Positions 19,805 through 27,857 of a stretch of 64,000 bases of DNA are shown one piece after another. Where the stretch lies: contig CAVWIZ010000008.1 of the NCBI GenBank assembly GCA_963755195.1, positions 930,001 through 994,000 on the forward strand. Reading direction: 5' to 3'. The notes below the pieces were generated by a model. That model was not told the DNA's origin and did no database searches. It worked only from the letters and a program-made list of their open reading frames with translations. A program made the translations under genes and the position numbers. Each line of letters begins with the position of its first letter. Positions within the stretch are counted from its first letter, which is position 1. Source of the DNA: CAVQJU01 sp963755195 (GTDB lineage: Bacteria; Acidobacteriota; Vicinamibacteria; Vicinamibacterales; CAVVIG01).

Positions 19805-20551
19805 GTGAGAATCACGTGGTTCGCGACGCTTCCGATCGTCGCGGCTGTCGGACTGCTTGTGTGTGCCCGGACCCTGGAGGCCGAGGATCGCCCGGACTTC
19901 ACGGGGGTGTGGACCGATTACCTCGTGCCCGGACAGAGGGCCGACGCGGGAGGACTGACCGGACCCGCGCTCGACCTGCCGTTCACCGAGGAGGCGCGGC
20001 GGAAAGTCGATGCGTACCGGAAGCTCGTCCAGCCCACCGGCGATACGCCTGGCGGCTTCTGTCTGGGTCCGGGAATGCCGAGCATCATTCTTGGTGGGGC
20101 CACATACCAGATGGAGATCGTCCAGCGGCCTGAGCAGGTCACCATCATCTATGAGCTACACAGCGAGGTTCGCCGCGTGTATCTCGGCAGCCGCATCGCT
20201 CCAGAGGCGGATCGGCTCCCCGGCCGCAACGGCCACTCCGCCGGCCACTGGGAAGGCGACACCCTCGTCGTCGACACCACGCTTCTGTTCGATCAGGTGG
20301 ATCAACGGTACCCCCATAGCGATCAGGCTCGCGTGACCGAGCGCTACCACCTCACCAAGGGCGTTCGCGGCGAACGAGTCCTTGTGATCGACATGACGAT
20401 GACCGACCCGGTCTCGTATACGCGGACGGTCACGGCCCAGAAGAAGTGGGTGGAAGTTCCGAACGGTCACCTGTTGCCGTACGACTGCGCGGAGGAAGGC
20501 TGGCGCATCCACCTCGAGCAGCTTGAAAAGAAAGCGCGGTCCAGCCAGTAA
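19805..20551 (+). CDS. Secreted protein of the G-x-P-D-x-x-G-x-W family (copy 5)
   Basis: Intact, 248 residues, GTG start with AAGGAGGA six bases upstream. Signal peptide ends TLEAE; then RPDFTGVWTDYLVPG, FCLGPGMPSIILGG, GHSAGHWEGDTLVVDTTLL, ARVTERYHLTKG and YDCAEEGW. It is the same compact subtype as copy 4 (FCLGPGMP versus CLPAGMP). It lies 173 bp after the preceding DUF6152 gene, a gap in which I see no strong promoter, and 18 bp before the next DUF6152 gene. Confidence 0.82.
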   Translation: MRITWFATLPIVAAVGLLVCARTLEAEDRPDFTGVWTDYLVPGQRADAGGLTGPALDLPFTEEARRKVDAYRKLVQPTGDTPGGFCLGPGMPSIILGGATYQMEIVQRPEQVTIIYELHSEVRRVYLGSRIAPEADRLPGRNGHSAGHWEGDTLVVDTTLLFDQVDQRYPHSDQARVTERYHLTKGVRGERVLVIDMTMTDPVSYTRTVTAQKKWVEVPNGHLLPYDCAEEGWRIHLEQLEKKARSSQ

Positions 20552-20569
20552 GGTAAGCGGAGGGCGATC

Positions 20570-20980
20570 ATGAGAATACCCGGTCATCATGTTGTGCTTG
20601 TTCTGCTGGTGGTCTTCTGCGGAGCTGCCCCGTCGGCGCATCATTCGGCCGTCCAGTTCGATTTCGGTCAAAGCGTGCCGATCAATGGCATCGTCAAGCG
20701 GTTCGAAGCGATCAACCCGCACATGCGAATCGTGCTCGAAGTAGCGGACGCGAAGGGAACGCGCGAGATTGCCTTCGAGGGACACAGTCTGAACAACATG
20801 TATCGGGGCGGCTATCGAAACGGCATGATCAAATATGGCGACAAGATCATCGTGTTCGTGGCGCCGTTGAAGGACGGCTCGGAAGGAGGATACGTGACGG
20901 CAGCGGTCACTGCGAGCGGCGTCCGATTCGGCCAACCATCGAGAGCCGATCAAGAGCGGCAACGAGCGGAAGGGCGCTGA
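20570..20980 (+). CDS. DUF6152 family secreted protein (third copy)
   Basis: Intact, 136 residues. Signal peptide (VVLVLLVVFCGAAPSA), HHSAVQFDFGQSVPING, INPHMRIVLEVADAKG, NNMYRGGYRNGMIKYGDKI and GSEGGYVTAAV. In this copy HM replaces the HxW of the others in the NPH motif. It follows copy 5 by 18 bp with a GGAGG-like site. A charged C-terminal tail (RADQERQRAEGR) is extra. Confidence 0.85.
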   Translation: MRIPGHHVVLVLLVVFCGAAPSAHHSAVQFDFGQSVPINGIVKRFEAINPHMRIVLEVADAKGTREIAFEGHSLNNMYRGGYRNGMIKYGDKIIVFVAPLKDGSEGGYVTAAVTASGVRFGQPSRADQERQRAEGR

Positions 20981-21051
20981 TTCGTTCACCGCGCACTCTC
21001 GCCAACGCGGTGAGAGAGCGCCGTCCGGCACTACACGCCGAGGAGGACTCG

Positions 21052-22281
21052 ATGCGTCGCCTACTAATCGCTCTCGCAGTCGCATCCTGGGCGGACATCA
21101 CAGTTGCTGCCCAGTCAACACAAGCGCCATCGACACCTCCGGCCGACTCGCCCGCGGGTCCTGCTGCGTACACCTGCGGCAACCCGACCAACCCTCCTCA
21201 GACATCGGGACGCGGCGCGCAGCCGATTTTTCTGCCCAGCCAGTTTCCCGTGTCGCTTCCCGCGGTCTCGTTGCTCGGTGCGCGCAACGATCTGCCAAAT
21301 CCATACGAGAAGGGCGTTGATTGGGGTCAACTTCCCTCCGGCCGAAAGTGGGGATCCACCGCAAGCGTCACGACGGCCCCAGACGGCACGATCTGGGTGA
21401 CGGACCGTTGCGGCAACGCCGGGGCCGGCGGGACGACGTGTGCTGGCGCAAGCGCGACGGTCGATCCCATCTTTCAATTCCAACCATCCGGCAAGCTCGT
21501 CAAGTCGTTCGGTGCAAGCATGTTCGTCAGCCCGCACAAGCTGACGGTGGACGATGGGGGCAATCTGTGGATGGCGGACAACGGCGCCCATCAGGTGTTC
21601 AAGATGACCCAGGATGGGCGGGTGCTGCTGACGCTTGGCAAAAAGGGCGTCGCCGGTTCTGGCAGCGATGAGTTCGATGCGCCAACCGAGGTTGCAGTCG
21701 CGGCGAACGGCGACATCTTCGTCGCCGACGGACACACGGGGGGCGGCGCGGCCAACGGCAACGCCCGAATCGTGAAGTTCGACAAGACCGGACAGTTCGT
21801 CAAGACGTGGGGCAAGAAAGGGATGGGCCCCGGAGAATTCGACGTGCCTCACACGCTGGCGTTCGATTCGCGCGGCCGGCTCTTCGTCGGCGATCGCCAG
21901 AACAACCGCATTCAGATTTTCGACCAGGACGGCAAGTTCATCGCCCAGTGGTTCCAGTTCGGCAGACCGAGCGGCATCCACATCGACAGGAAGACCGATA
22001 CGTTGTATGTCGCTGATTCCGAGTCGCGCGACGGCCGCACGAACATCGGCCAGCTGACGCTCCCGCAGACAGGTTACGGATTCAATGCTGGAGCCCGCCG
22101 CGGGATACGCATCGGCAGCGCGCGCGATGGATCGGTCAAGTATCTCATTCCAGATCCATGCCCCTATCCCTACGCCAGCGTTTCGAGCCTGGCGGAAGGG
22201 GTCACCATCGATATCGAGGGAAACGTGTACGGCGCCGACTTCCTCAACGACGTGAGGAAGTTTGTGCTGAAGAAGAAATAG
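21052..22281 (+). CDS. Secreted NHL-repeat beta-propeller protein
   Basis: Intact, 409 residues from the ATG at 21052, chosen over an upstream in-frame start because of the GAGGAGGA site. Signal peptide ends ITVAAQ. Blades: TASVTTAPDGTIWVTDRCG, SPHKLTVDDGGNLWMADNG, PTEVAVAANGDIFVADGH, VPHTLAFDSRGRLFVGDRQ, RPSGIHIDRKTDTLYVADSE and AEGVTIDIEGNVYGADF. Two extra loops carry Cys pairs (TDRCGN...TTCAG and DPCPYPYA). It is the second NHL protein of the cluster and, like 17106, resembles PAL-type propellers. Periplasmic. Catalysis is unproven. Confidence 0.88.
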   Translation: MRRLLIALAVASWADITVAAQSTQAPSTPPADSPAGPAAYTCGNPTNPPQTSGRGAQPIFLPSQFPVSLPAVSLLGARNDLPNPYEKGVDWGQLPSGRKWGSTASVTTAPDGTIWVTDRCGNAGAGGTTCAGASATVDPIFQFQPSGKLVKSFGASMFVSPHKLTVDDGGNLWMADNGAHQVFKMTQDGRVLLTLGKKGVAGSGSDEFDAPTEVAVAANGDIFVADGHTGGGAANGNARIVKFDKTGQFVKTWGKKGMGPGEFDVPHTLAFDSRGRLFVGDRQNNRIQIFDQDGKFIAQWFQFGRPSGIHIDRKTDTLYVADSESRDGRTNIGQLTLPQTGYGFNAGARRGIRIGSARDGSVKYLIPDPCPYPYASVSSLAEGVTIDIEGNVYGADFLNDVRKFVLKKK

Positions 22282-22302
22282 TCGCTGAGAGCAACGTCAC
22301 AT

Positions 22303-22686
22303 ATGAACGCGGCGGTCTGGGTTGTCCAAGTTGTTCTGGCCATCATGTTTGGTCTCGTCGGCTTCATGAAAGCGTTCCTGCCGCTGGATCAGATTTCGGC
22401 GACGATGCGGTGGGTTCCGGATGTTCCACCCTGGGTGGTGAGGTTCGCCGGATTTGCCGAGTTGGCGGGTGCGCTTGGGCTGCTCCTGCCATCGCTCACG
22501 TGGGTTCAGCCGAGGCTGACCCCCCTGGCGGCGATTGGGCTCGCGATCGTCGTGCTGCTGGGAGCGGGTCTGCACTTCTCGCGAGGCGAAGCGGCGCTGA
22601 CGCCGCTCAACTTCGTGCTGGCCGCATTGGCGGTTTTCGTCGCATGGGCACGAACGAGCCGGGTTCCCATCACCCGTCGTCGATGA
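22303..22686 (+). CDS. DoxX-like integral membrane protein
   Basis: Intact, 127 residues with four hydrophobic helices. The pattern VLAIMFGLVGFMKAF, WVVRFAGFAELAGALGLLLP, LTPLAAIGLAIVVLLGAGLH and LNFVLAALAVFVAW is that of the DoxX/DoxD superfamily of small inner-membrane proteins, linked in other systems to quinone or thiosulfate oxidation. It follows the NHL gene by 21 bp. Its presence may link the periplasmic oxidations to the quinone pool (inference). Confidence 0.85.
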   Translation: MNAAVWVVQVVLAIMFGLVGFMKAFLPLDQISATMRWVPDVPPWVVRFAGFAELAGALGLLLPSLTWVQPRLTPLAAIGLAIVVLLGAGLHFSRGEAALTPLNFVLAALAVFVAWARTSRVPITRRR

Positions 22687-22784
22687 GTCCGTCGATGTCG
22701 ACATGGATAGCCCGGAATGAATTGTAGGATTGGCTCCCCGTCAACCCGGTCTTGCGGCACATCCTTGATCAGGACTACCCTCTT

Positions 22785-22808
22785 GGAAATTGTGAGGGAA
22801 ATTGTAAG
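22785..22808 (+). repeat. 12-bp tandem repeat in the leader of the Vgb-like gene
   Basis: GGAAATTGTGAG followed directly by GGAAATTGTAAG, one mismatch, ending just before the GGAGGAG ribosome site of the next gene. It could be an operator or a simple slippage duplication. Confidence 0.45.
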
Positions 22809-22821
22809 AAGGAGGAGCGCG

Positions 22822-24810
22822 ATGGGTGTGGGAACAAGCAGTGACCCGCGTGGGTGGTCGACCTGGCGCGTCTGGCCGGTGATGGCGGTGGCCGGCGAGC
22901 CTCCTGGCAGGCGCGGTCGTCATTCAGGTCGGCGGCTTGGCGGGCACCACGATGTCGGCACAGCAACGGGCCGGCCGGCAACATCGCAGGAACGGGAAGT
23001 CTCACTGGTACGGTCACCGCGGGGAAGCCGTTCAAGGCCGCGCAGGTGTACATCCGGAACGTCGACAAACGCATCTTGTACATGGTGTACACGAACGCCG
23101 GCCAGTTTCGCGCGGTCTCGCTGTTTCCGGGTAACTACGAGGTCAACGTGGTCGCCAAGGGCTTCGAGTCCGATCTTCAGAAGCTGGCCATCAAGGACCG
23201 GAGACAACCCGGCTCTGAACATCGCGATGAAGGACGTCGCATCCAGCGATCGCGTTGAGACCGACCTCGCTCAGAATCTCGAAGGGACCCAGGTCAATCG
23301 CATCTCGGTGTCGCTCGATACCTACGACAACATCTATCCCCCTGGCCGAGGACGTGAGATTGCCGAGAGCACTTGCATGATCTGTCACGGCGAGAACTTC
23401 CTCTCGTCGCAGCCGGGATCCGCAGATGTATGGAACCGGCGCATCGACCGCATGGTCGGCAAGGAGCTCCACAATCGGCCGGCGCAGTCGTACGCGGACG
23501 GCATCCTGGGCTATCGCTCGCAGTGGGCGCGCAACTGGTCGTTGAAGGATCGCGAAGATCTCGTGGCCTACCTGGTCAAGAACTTTGGCCCGGGCGCCAA
23601 GCCGCGAAACGTCCGCACCGTCAAAGAGACGCCGCTCGACGAAGCGAAGCTCGGCAAGGCGATGTACATGGAGTACTACATCAAGGAAGATGCCCCCGGC
23701 CAGGGGATCCACTCGCCTGAGTACGCCGACGCGTTGGGATTCAGGGGCCGGCGCGTCATTCAGGACGTGCGGTTCGACGCCGACGGCAATGTGTGGGCAA
23801 CCGACCGTGGGGCCCCGCGGCGCCTGGTGAGGCTCAATCCGCGCACCGGCGAGATGAAGGAGTGGCTCACGCCGCATCCCAAGAACGACATCCACGAGAT
23901 CCTGATCAATCCGGCCGACGGCATGGTGTACGCGCCGGAGCACACCGAAGGCGGCGGGCGAAGCTACATCAATGGGTTCAATCCGAAGACCGAGAAGTTC
24001 GACGTCGTCGTCGACGGTGATCCGACTGATGTGGTCAGGAATTCCATCAAGTGGATGCAGTCGTTTGCGATGGACTCCAAGGGCAATCTCTACATCGGAT
24101 GGATCTTCGGCGGGGCGATCACCAAGTTCGAGATGGCCACGAAGAAAACCACGGTCGTTCCGATGCCCAGCGCCAACGGCATTCCATACGGTGTCGTGGC
24201 TGACAAGAACGACAACATCTGGGTCGCGGACTGGGGCGGTGGGAAGATCTTGAAATTCGATACCCAGCAAAACAATTGGACCGAATACCAGCCACTCACG
24301 TATCCCAATCAGACCCGGCGTCTGAATTTCGACTATGAGGGCAACCTGTGGTGGGGCATCTGGGCCGCGGGCACCAGCCGGCCCGGCAAGTTGGCCAAGA
24401 TGAACACGACGACCGGCAAGATGACCGAGTACACGATTCCTGAGCAGGCCGGCAATCCGTACGATGTGAGTCCGGACCTCGAAGGCAACATCTGGTTCCC
24501 GGACTCGCCGACGGCGGACCGCGGCGCCATGATCGGCAAGTTCAACACCAAGGACCAGACGTTCACGTTCTATCCCAAGCCGCAGTTTTCGGCAGACACA
24601 CCGAAGATTCAGGTCACGAAGGATGGCGCCATCTGGTTCGCGCCTCGCGGGAGTGTGAAGTCGCCAGCCATCAGCGTCTTGTATCCGGACATGGACAAGA
24701 TCACGTCGTTCGGCGCGTACTACGTGAACGGCTCGCCGGGCTACCCGTTCAAGTGGACGACTTCGAATGCCGCGCCCGCGGCTCAGAGGGCAGCGGCGAC
24801 AAAGAACTAG
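22822..24810 (+). CDS. Vgb/streptogramin-lyase-like beta-propeller with N-terminal beta-sandwich and CxxCH motif, frameshifted near N-terminus
   Basis: ATG at 22822 with AAGGAGGAG ahead. Crossing breaks near 22900, 22970 and 23205 gives a membrane signal, a carboxypeptidase-regulatory-like domain (GTGSLTGTVTAGKPFKAAQV, NYEVNVVAKGF), a heme-type motif ESTCMICHGENFLSSQPG, and from about residue 310 a propeller: QDVRFDADGNVWATDRGA, EILINPADGMVYAPEHT, FAMDSKGNLYIGWIFGG, GVVADKNDNIWVADWGG, FDYEGNLWWGIWAAGT, VSPDLEGNIWFPDSPTA. This is the virginiamycin B lyase-like family found in Acidobacteria. About 660 residues. The end of the plus-strand run; a periplasmic lyase role is plausible, substrate unknown. 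Confidence 0.82.
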   Translation: MGVGTSSDPRGWSTWRVWPVMAVAGEPPGRRGRHSGRRLGGHHDVGTATGRPATSQEREVSLVRSPRGSRSRPRRCTSGTSTNASCTWCTRTPASFARSRCFRVTTRSTWSPRASSPIFRSWPSRTGDNPALNIAMKDVASSDRVETDLAQNLEGTQVNRISVSLDTYDNIYPPGRGREIAESTCMICHGENFLSSQPGSADVWNRRIDRMVGKELHNRPAQSYADGILGYRSQWARNWSLKDREDLVAYLVKNFGPGAKPRNVRTVKETPLDEAKLGKAMYMEYYIKEDAPGQGIHSPEYADALGFRGRRVIQDVRFDADGNVWATDRGAPRRLVRLNPRTGEMKEWLTPHPKNDIHEILINPADGMVYAPEHTEGGGRSYINGFNPKTEKFDVVVDGDPTDVVRNSIKWMQSFAMDSKGNLYIGWIFGGAITKFEMATKKTTVVPMPSANGIPYGVVADKNDNIWVADWGGGKILKFDTQQNNWTEYQPLTYPNQTRRLNFDYEGNLWWGIWAAGTSRPGKLAKMNTTTGKMTEYTIPEQAGNPYDVSPDLEGNIWFPDSPTADRGAMIGKFNTKDQTFTFYPKPQFSADTPKIQVTKDGAIWFAPRGSVKSPAISVLYPDMDKITSFGAYYVNGSPGYPFKWTTSNAAPAAQRAAATKN

Positions 24811-24845
24811 CGGCGGACAATCACTGCAAGGATACTTGGGACGAT

Positions 24846-26027
24846 TCAGAGCCAGCTGATCGGCGAAGGATCGCCAAGCATCGTCCCGCCGACGATCTCG
24901 AGGAAGCTGTCGGCGAGGAGCAGGTGCTGGCTCATCGTGATCGCGTCGCGGAGCAGCCGATCGAGGGGCGTCTTGGTGGCGAACACGGCCGTCGGTCCGA
25001 CGAGGTCGTACATGGACTGCGTAATCCTGCGAGCGCTTCGGAACGCGTACGACAACGACAACGCCATCGCCCGCCGGTTTTCTGGCGACACGCGCCCCCG
25101 CGCCTGCGCATCGTCCCAGATGCGGTCGATCGTCCCGTATGTGAACGCGCGCGCCGCGCCCAGCTCCATCTCGGCCTTCGCGAGCGCGACGCGGGCGTGA
25201 GGACGAGCGCGCAGCAGGATGGGCGGCGGGGGGAATATGTGGATCTTCTTCTCGGCCACGGCCAGCGCGGCGTCAATGGCACGGCGCGCTAGGCCCAGCG
25301 CGACGCCGTGCCAGCTCGCCAGGAACATGCCGAAATAGCAGTAGAGCGGCGCCGAGCGCGTCGGCGCCGGGTCCGACGCAAGCGTGTGCGCCTCGGGCAC
25401 GAACAGATCCCTGGCCGCGTAGTCGTTGCTGCCGCTGCCAGCCAGTCCCGTGCTGTGCCAGGTGTCGATGATCTCGAAATTCGAGGCGGGCGCCAGCACG
25501 ATGCACTGCACCGGAGCGCCGCGCTCGACGATGGGCTGACCGCCCTCGGTCACAATGCATCCGCCCATGATCACGTCGGCGTGGGTCGACCCGCTTCCGA
25601 ACGTCCAGCGCCCGGAAACGCGGTATCCGCCGGCGACGCGCTCGGCCGCGCCATTCGGAGGCACCTGGCCGGCCATCACCGTGTCGAGGCCCTTGTAGAG
25701 GGACCGCGCCGCCGTGTCGTCGAGAAACCCGGCGAAATAGCCGCTGTCCGATCCAATCTTCACGCACCAGGCCACTGACGCGTCGGCGGCGCCGAGCGTC
25801 TCGTACACGGCACACTGTTCGCGCGGCGTCATCTCGGGGCCGCCCCACGCTTTCGGCATCGCCATCCGGAACACGCCGGCCGCCTTCAGCTTCAGAACGA
25901 GATCGGCCGGCAACCGGCGCAACGCCGCGATTTCGTCGCCGCGCGACTGAATCTCCGGCACGAGGGCGCGCACATTCGCAAGGATGTCGGCGGGGCTGAG
26001 CTCCCGGACAGATGAGGGATCGATCAT
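24846..26027 (-). CDS. Acyl-CoA dehydrogenase-fold flavoprotein (probable flavin-dependent monooxygenase)
   Basis: Intact, 393 residues. The start MIDPSS at 26027 is preferred over longer in-frame starts, which would run through the divergent gene. ADILANVRALVPEIQSRGDE, LPADLVLKLKAAGVFRMAMP, WGGPEMTPREQCAVYETLG, ADASVAWCVKIGSDSGYFAG, GRWTFGSGSTHADVIMGG and a C-terminal four-helix part (LAKAEMELGAARAFTYG) match the HpaH/DszC-like branch of the acyl-CoA dehydrogenase superfamily, in which reduced flavin hydroxylates aromatic or similar substrates. No catalytic Glu of true acyl-CoA dehydrogenases is evident. It is convergent to the Vgb-like gene, 36 bp away, and divergent from the TPP enzyme. 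Confidence 0.85.
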   Translation of the reverse strand: MIDPSSVRELSPADILANVRALVPEIQSRGDEIAALRRLPADLVLKLKAAGVFRMAMPKAWGGPEMTPREQCAVYETLGAADASVAWCVKIGSDSGYFAGFLDDTAARSLYKGLDTVMAGQVPPNGAAERVAGGYRVSGRWTFGSGSTHADVIMGGCIVTEGGQPIVERGAPVQCIVLAPASNFEIIDTWHSTGLAGSGSNDYAARDLFVPEAHTLASDPAPTRSAPLYCYFGMFLASWHGVALGLARRAIDAALAVAEKKIHIFPPPPILLRARPHARVALAKAEMELGAARAFTYGTIDRIWDDAQARGRVSPENRRAMALSLSYAFRSARRITQSMYDLVGPTAVFATKTPLDRLLRDAITMSQHLLLADSFLEIVGGTMLGDPSPISWL

Positions 26028-26097
26028 TTGGCCGGTCGCGGCGCAGCGTAGACGTCCCTCTTGCCTTCTGTGGGCAGGCTTGATACAAGTCCCAACC

Positions 26098-26652
26098 ATG
26101 TCGAACTCGAAAGGATCGGTTGGCCGCCGCGGTTTTCTGAAAGGCGCCGCTGCCGGCGCCGCAGGTTTCGCCGCTGCGCCGATTGGCGGCGCACAACCCG
26201 TGGAGCAGAGCGCGACTGGTGAAGCCCGCGGCGTGGTGGAGATTACCGGCAACGAGAAGCCGGGATCGGACTTCATGGTCGACGTGCTCAAGACGCTCGG
26301 CATCGAGTATTGCGCGGCGAATCCGGGTTCGAGCTTCAGAGGCCTCCAGGAATCGTGCATCAACTACGGCGGGAACAAGAATCCCGAGTGGTTGACTTGT
26401 TGCCATGAAGAGTCTGCGGCGGCGATGGCGCACGGCTACGCCAAGATCGAAGGCAAGCCCATGATGACCATGGTGCATGGGAACGTCGGCCTGCAGCACG
26501 CGTCGATGGCCATCTTCAACAAGGGGTATGGTCTGTACGCGGAGGGTCCCATTACCGACCCCAAGAATCTAGCTCCGGCGATCCGGCGTGCCATCGAACG
26601 AGTGAAGGCGGGTGAACCCGCGCTGCTCGATGTGGTGACGCAACCCCGCTAA
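26098..26652 (+). CDS. TPP-dependent enzyme (acetolactate-synthase-like) with a large internal deletion, Tat-exported
   Basis: ATG at 26098. A twin-arginine signal (GRRGFLKGAAAGAAG) leads into the pyrimidine-binding domain: GSDFMVDVLKTLGIEYCAAN, CHEESAAAMAHGYAKIEG with the catalytic Glu, and MVHGNVGLQHASMAIFN. Then, in frame at about 26520, the sequence jumps to KGYGLYAEGPITDPKNLAPA and ends LLDVVTQPR, which is the extreme C-terminus of such enzymes. Full-length members have about 550-600 residues; this has 184 and lacks the middle domain and the pyrophosphate-binding GDG...N motif, so it cannot be active. Either a real in-frame deletion or an assembly collapse. Confidence 0.82.
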   Translation: MSNSKGSVGRRGFLKGAAAGAAGFAAAPIGGAQPVEQSATGEARGVVEITGNEKPGSDFMVDVLKTLGIEYCAANPGSSFRGLQESCINYGGNKNPEWLTCCHEESAAAMAHGYAKIEGKPMMTMVHGNVGLQHASMAIFNKGYGLYAEGPITDPKNLAPAIRRAIERVKAGEPALLDVVTQPR

Positions 26653-26654
26653 CC

Positions 26655-26995
26655 ATGAAGAATTTCTTTGTCCTTCTGCCACTGCTGGCGGCCACCGCGT
26701 TTGCCCAGACGAACACCGGGGATGCCGTCAACGGCAAGCGCCTGGTCATGCGCAACGGTTGCTATCAATGCCACGGCACGGTCGGGCAAGGGGGGCTGCC
26801 GGACCGCGCCTCGCGCAGACGACGCTGGCGCAAGCCCGGTTCATCTCGTATGTGCGCAACCCTCGCCCCGGCAACATGCCCCCATACCGAAGCCAAGTAG
26901 TGACGGACCAGGAACTCGCCGACGTCTACGCGTACCTGGGGTCTGTACCGCCCCCGGTCCCTCTCGCGAAGATTCCGATACTGAATCAGCCTTGA
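26655..26995 (+). CDS. Small secreted cytochrome c, frameshifted
   Basis: ATG at 26655, two bases after the TPP enzyme stop. Signal peptide MKNFFVLLPLLAATAFAQ, heme motif CYQCHGTVGQGG, then after a frame change near 26795 AAGPRLAQTTLAQARFISYV, NPRPGNMPPY with the axial Met, and DQELADVYAYLGSVP. This is a class I mono-heme cytochrome of about 113 residues. It probably accepts electrons from a periplasmic oxidoreductase; the coupling to the TPP enzyme is by position only. Confidence 0.82.
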
Positions 26996-27039
26996 AAGTA
27001 GCCCGCGGCGGCCGTCGCGCTCGTCGAGCCCGAGACGGC

Positions 27040-27189
27040 CCTCGTCTGGCAATCCGGAAGGAAGGCGAAGACGTGATTCTCTCGCCGCGGCCCCGCGACT
27101 GGCGCAGGTATCTGGAGACCGCGCCAGTGGCGTCAGACACGTTCATGAACGACGTCGAGGACCTACCCGTGCAGGAGCGCGAGGACTGA
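27040..27189 (+). pseudogene. VapB-type antitoxin remnant
   Basis: The C-terminal half of a VapB antitoxin is recognisable: IRKEGEDVILSPRPRDWRRY, then FMNDVEDLPVQERED ending at 27189. The N-terminal AbrB-like DNA-binding part expected before it is not readable in any single frame. Its stop overlaps the start of the VapC remnant (TGATG), the usual VapBC arrangement. Confidence 0.6.
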
Positions 27190-27338
27190 TGCCCCGCCAC
27201 ATGCTTGACACGGACACCTGTTCGTACGTCATGAAGCGGTCGCATCCGCCGGTGCTTCGGCGCCTGCAGGCAGTGCCCGTCACTGACGTCTGCATGTCGG
27301 TCGTGACTATCGACGACCCTACATCGACCTCAACCTGA
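27189..27338 (+). pseudogene. Truncated VapC PIN-domain toxin
   Basis: MPRHMLDTDTCSYVMKRSHP followed by VLRRLQAVPVTDVCMSVVT is the start of a VapC toxin, including the first catalytic Asp (MLDTD). Homology stops after about 40 residues and the frame ends after 49; the rest of the PIN domain (about 90 residues with the other acidic ligands) is missing, so no nuclease is made. Confidence 0.65.
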
Positions 27339-27857
27339 CATCGCTCCGGACCGTCGCCTCGACCTGTCCGAACTGACCTCCCCACGGTCACCGCAACGCT
27401 CGCAGTGCTTAGTTAGACCAGTTTTCGTCTCTCTGTAGCTCTGGATTCTGAGCCTGCGGCTGGCTACCACGAAGACACGAAGCACACGACGAAGGACCGT
27501 CCACGGGTGAGGATGCTGCGAAAGACGAGCAACCCGAGAGATCACAGAGATCGCAGAGTGTCGATCGATTCGACGCGGCCGGCCGGCAAGGCCGGCCCGG
27601 GCGGCAGGTTGAGAGAATCAGAATACAAACCCGGCGCGGTCCCATCTGGCTTGTATTCTGATTCTCTCAACCACCACCGCCGCTTTGCGGCGACGCGTCG
27701 AATCGCTCTGCGATCTCTGCGCGTCCTCTGCGTGCTCTGCGTTCGAATCGTCTTATCGAGCCGCACGACACGGAAATGGAAGATGCTCTCTAGGGGCATT
27801 CAAAGGGAATTCTCGGCGGGCACTGCGTGCACCGCGGTGATCGTGTTTCCGGGGTGT
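27339..27857. other. Non-coding 519-bp stretch with dispersed-repeat sequence
   Basis: No gene is recognised. It holds a CCACGAAGACACGAAG block near 27467, a repeat style common between genes in soil bacteria, and the nested inverted repeat listed separately. It separates the VapBC remnant from the convergent dioxygenase gene. Confidence 0.6.
27545..27719. repeat. 175-bp nested inverted repeat (cruciform-forming)
   Basis: Inner arms at 27607-27628 and 27651-27672 are perfect 22-bp inverted copies (GGTTGAGAGAATCAG...). Outer arms at 27545-27577 and 27694-27719 pair over CAGAGATCGCAGAG and CGATTCGACGCG, with a 7-base insertion in the left arm. Between them each side holds its own small GC hairpin (GGCCGGCaaGGCCGGCC-like and CCGCCGCtttGCGGCG). 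It may be a REP/MITE-type element and could end transcription from both sides. Confidence 0.75.
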
